Origin: Betaproteobacteria bacterium
GTDB taxonomy: Bacteria; Pseudomonadota; Gammaproteobacteria; Burkholderiales; SG8-39
Reading direction: 5' to 3'
DNA length: 18,036 nucleotides
NCBI GenBank assembly: GCA_004298295.1
Contig: SCUH01000249.1
Location: 1 to 18,036 of the forward strand
The first letter of the stretch is position 1; the number at the start of each line of letters is the position of its first letter. The position numbers and the translations under genes are program-made. Under the pieces are notes generated by a model. That model was not told the DNA's origin. It saw only the letters and a program-made list of their open reading frames with translations, and did not search any database. Shown in pieces: positions 16,328 to 18,036 of this stretch.

Positions 16328-17025
16328 GCCGCGTCCCGCGTCACGCCGCGCGCGCCGAAGATCGCGGTCCCGACGCGCACCAGGGTGGAGCCTTCGGCAA
16401 CCGCCGCTTCCAGGTCGTCGCTCATCCCGAGGGAGAGCGTATCCAGCGCCAGCCCCTCGCGCACCAGGTGCTCGAAGAGCTGGCGCACGGCGCGAAAGCG
16501 CGCGCGTTGCACGACGCCGTCAGGACTCGGTTCGGGAATCGCCATCAGGCCCCGCAGGCGCAACCGGGGCAGCGCGGCCACTGCCTGGGCGAGCGCCGGC
16601 GCCCGCTCCGGAGCAATCCCGGACTTGGTGGCTTCCCCCGAGATGTTGACCTGCAAGAGGACTTCGAGCGGCGGCAGCGAGGCAGGCCGCTGCGCCGAGA
16701 GGCGGCGCGCGATGCGATCGCTTTCCAGGGTGTGCAGCCACGCGAAGCGCTCCGCGACCAGGCGCGTCTTGTTGCTCTGCAGGGGTCCGACCAGGTGCCA
16801 CTCGAGCGGCAGCCGCGCCAGGGCATCCATCTTCTGCAGCGCCTCTTGGACGTAGTTCTCGCCAAACGCCAGCTGCCCGGCCTGATATGCTTCGTCCACG
16901 AGCGCGGCCGGATGCGTCTTCGACACGGCCAGCAGGCGGACCGCGCGCGCATCGCGTCCGGCGGCTTGCGCCGCCCGTGCGATGCGCGCGTTCACGGCTT
17001 GCAAATTGGCTCTGATCGCGCCCAT
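16324..17025 (-). CDS. yggS: PLP homeostasis protein YggS (PLPBP/PROSC family)
   Basis: 233-residue pyridoxal-phosphate-binding protein with a single TIM-barrel domain, involved in vitamin B6 and amino-acid homeostasis rather than in a known reaction. PLP lysine Lys36 lies in LLAVSKTHP; other marks are FGENYVQE, WHLVGPLQSNK, LLQVNISGEATKSG, LRLRGLMAIP and LSLGMSDDLEAAVAEGSTLV followed by RVGTAIFGAR. First gene of the minus-strand operon with proC, a very common pairing. The ATG at 17023-17025 lies only 30 bases from the divergent pilT start, and no strong Shine-Dalgarno is visible. Confidence 0.96.
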   Translation of the reverse strand: MGAIRANLQAVNARIARAAQAAGRDARAVRLLAVSKTHPAALVDEAYQAGQLAFGENYVQEALQKMDALARLPLEWHLVGPLQSNKTRLVAERFAWLHTLESDRIARRLSAQRPASLPPLEVLLQVNISGEATKSGIAPERAPALAQAVAALPRLRLRGLMAIPEPSPDGVVQRARFRAVRQLFEHLVREGLALDTLSLGMSDDLEAAVAEGSTLVRVGTAIFGARGVTRDAA

Positions 17026-17028
17026 AAT
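16999..17028 (+). promoter_or_regulatory. Candidate sigma-70 promoter for pilT
   Basis: TTGCAA (16999-17004), an 18-base spacer and CATAAT (17023-17028), with four and five of six matches to the consensus boxes. It predicts a start near 17035 and a leader of about 20 bases with AAGGGA before the pilT ATG. The promoter lies inside the first codons of yggS and its -10 box covers the yggS start codon. Confidence 0.5.
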
Positions 17029-17049
17029 TTTCGCGGCACTGCGTAAGGG

Positions 17050-17055
17050 ATTCTA
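17050..17055 (-). promoter_or_regulatory. Candidate -10 box for yggS-proC-yggT-yggU
   Basis: TAGAAT on the minus strand, 25 bases from the yggS start, directly next to the pilT ATG and overlapping its Shine-Dalgarno by one base. No clear -35 is seen; it would fall inside pilT codons. Distance and hexamer match the candidate boxes before pyrE and the secreted-protein gene. Confidence 0.4.
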
Positions 17056-18036
17056 ATGGATCTGACCGAACTGCTCGCCTTCGTCGTCAAGAACAAGGCC
17101 TCCGACCTGCACCTGTCGTCGGGCCTGCCGCCGATGATCCGCGTGCATGGCGACGTGCGGCGCATCAACGTGCCGCCGCTCGAGCACAAGGACGTGCACG
17201 GCATGATCTACGACATCATGAACGACGGTCAGCGCAAGTTCTATGAGGAAAACCTCGAGTGCGACTTCTCGTTCGCGGTGCCCAACCTGGCGCGCTTCCG
17301 CGTCAACGCCTTCGTGCAGCAGCGCGGCGCGGCCGCGGTGCTGCGCACGATTCCCTCCAAGGTGCTGACCCTGGAGGACCTGAAGTGCCCCAAGATCTTC
17401 GTCGAGATCGCCGACCAGCCGCGCGGCATCGTGCTGGTCACCGGCCCGACCGGCTCGGGCAAGAGCACCACGCTCGCGGCGATGGTCAACCATATCAACG
17501 AGAACGAGCACGGCCATATCCTGACTATCGAGGATCCGATCGAGTTCGTGCACGAGTCGAAGAAGTGCCTCATCAACCAGCGCGAGGTCGGGCCGCATAC
17601 GCTGTCCTTCGCCAACGCGCTCCGGAGCGCGCTGCGCGAGGACCCGGACGTGATCCTGGTGGGCGAGATGCGCGACCTGGAAACCATCCGCCTCGCGCTC
17701 ACCGGTGCGGAGACCGGACACCTGGTGTTCGGCACGCTGCACACCTCTTCCGCCGCCAAGACGATCGACCGCATCGTCGACGTCTTCCCCGCGGCCGAGA
17801 AGGAAATGGTGCGCGCGATGCTGTCGGAATCGATCCGCGCCGTGATCTCGCAGACCCTGCTCAAGACCAAGGACGGCTCGGGGCGCGTCGCCGCGCATGA
17901 GATCATGATCGGCACGCCGGCGATCCGCAACCTGATCCGCGAGAACAAGATCGCGCAGATGTATTCCGCGATCCAGACCGGGCGCCAGATCGGCATGCAG
18001 ACGCTCGACCAGAACCTGCAGGAGATGGTGCAGCGC
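17056..18036 (+). CDS. pilT: Type IV pilus retraction ATPase PilT (3' end outside window)
   Basis: 327 codons, open to the right edge; the family is about 345 residues, so roughly 20 are missing. PilT is a hexameric secretion-type ATPase at the pilus base that depolymerises the pilus for twitching, DNA uptake and attachment. Visible: N-terminal ASDLHLSSGLPPMIRVHG (15-32), Walker A GPTGSGKST (130-138), Asp box ILTIEDPIEFVHE (155-167), Walker B DVILVGEMRD (198-207), His box TGHLVFGTLHTSSA (220-233), and the retraction-linked AIRNLIRE motif at 289-296, which favours PilT over PilB or PilU. The ATG at 17056 follows AAGGGA by five bases. Confidence 0.97.
   Translation, partial: MDLTELLAFVVKNKASDLHLSSGLPPMIRVHGDVRRINVPPLEHKDVHGMIYDIMNDGQRKFYEENLECDFSFAVPNLARFRVNAFVQQRGAAAVLRTIPSKVLTLEDLKCPKIFVEIADQPRGIVLVTGPTGSGKSTTLAAMVNHINENEHGHILTIEDPIEFVHESKKCLINQREVGPHTLSFANALRSALREDPDVILVGEMRDLETIRLALTGAETGHLVFGTLHTSSAAKTIDRIVDVFPAAEKEMVRAMLSESIRAVISQTLLKTKDGSGRVAAHEIMIGTPAIRNLIRENKIAQMYSAIQTGRQIGMQTLDQNLQEMVQR

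Overview
The window is a GC-rich (about two-thirds G+C) stretch of bacterial chromosome made of housekeeping genes packed head to tail. The gene order (xthA and pyrE beside gatCAB and mreBCD-mrdA-rodA, then yggS-proC-yggT-yggU divergent from pilT) and the protein style, notably a PyrE of the kind I recall from Burkholderia, point to a betaproteobacterium with a Gram-negative rod-shape system, a glyoxylate shunt and type IV pili. I cannot name the genus.

Layout. (1) Positions 1-192 hold the 3' end of a small membrane protein gene, convergent with a minus-strand pair pyrE-xthA (1676 down to 184). (2) A secreted coiled-coil protein gene (1775-2416, plus) diverges from pyrE and runs into the end of the minus-strand gatC-gatA-gatB operon (5651 down to 2422), which encodes the tRNA-dependent amidotransferase. 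(3) Divergent from gatC is the elongasome operon mreB-mreC-mreD-mrdA-rodA (5768-11357), with overlapping gene ends from mreC onward. (4) After an AT-rich gap of about 200 bases come aceA and aceK (11564-14663), the glyoxylate-shunt enzyme and the bifunctional regulator of isocitrate dehydrogenase. (5) A tight minus-strand operon yggS-proC-yggT-yggU (17025 down to 14653) converges on aceK. (6) pilT starts at 17056, divergent from yggS, and runs off the window about 20 codons short of its expected end.

How the genes work together: MreB, MreC, MreD, PBP2 and RodA form one cell-elongation machine. GatCAB completes Gln-tRNA or Asn-tRNA charging. AceA and AceK set the branch point between the TCA cycle and the glyoxylate bypass.

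I found no mobile element, CRISPR array, RNA gene or defence system, and nothing that I would call a new biological system. The points worth a second look are at junctions. The yggU reading frame has no ATG/GTG/TTG where its family starts, only a CTG overlapping the yggT stop, beside a G7 run. The mreB-mreC gap folds into a long inverted repeat that would pair the bases just upstream of the mreC start. The gatC leader holds a terminator-like hairpin. The yggS/pilT promoters appear interleaved in a 30-base gap. All three convergent gene junctions overlap or nearly touch and have no visible terminator.
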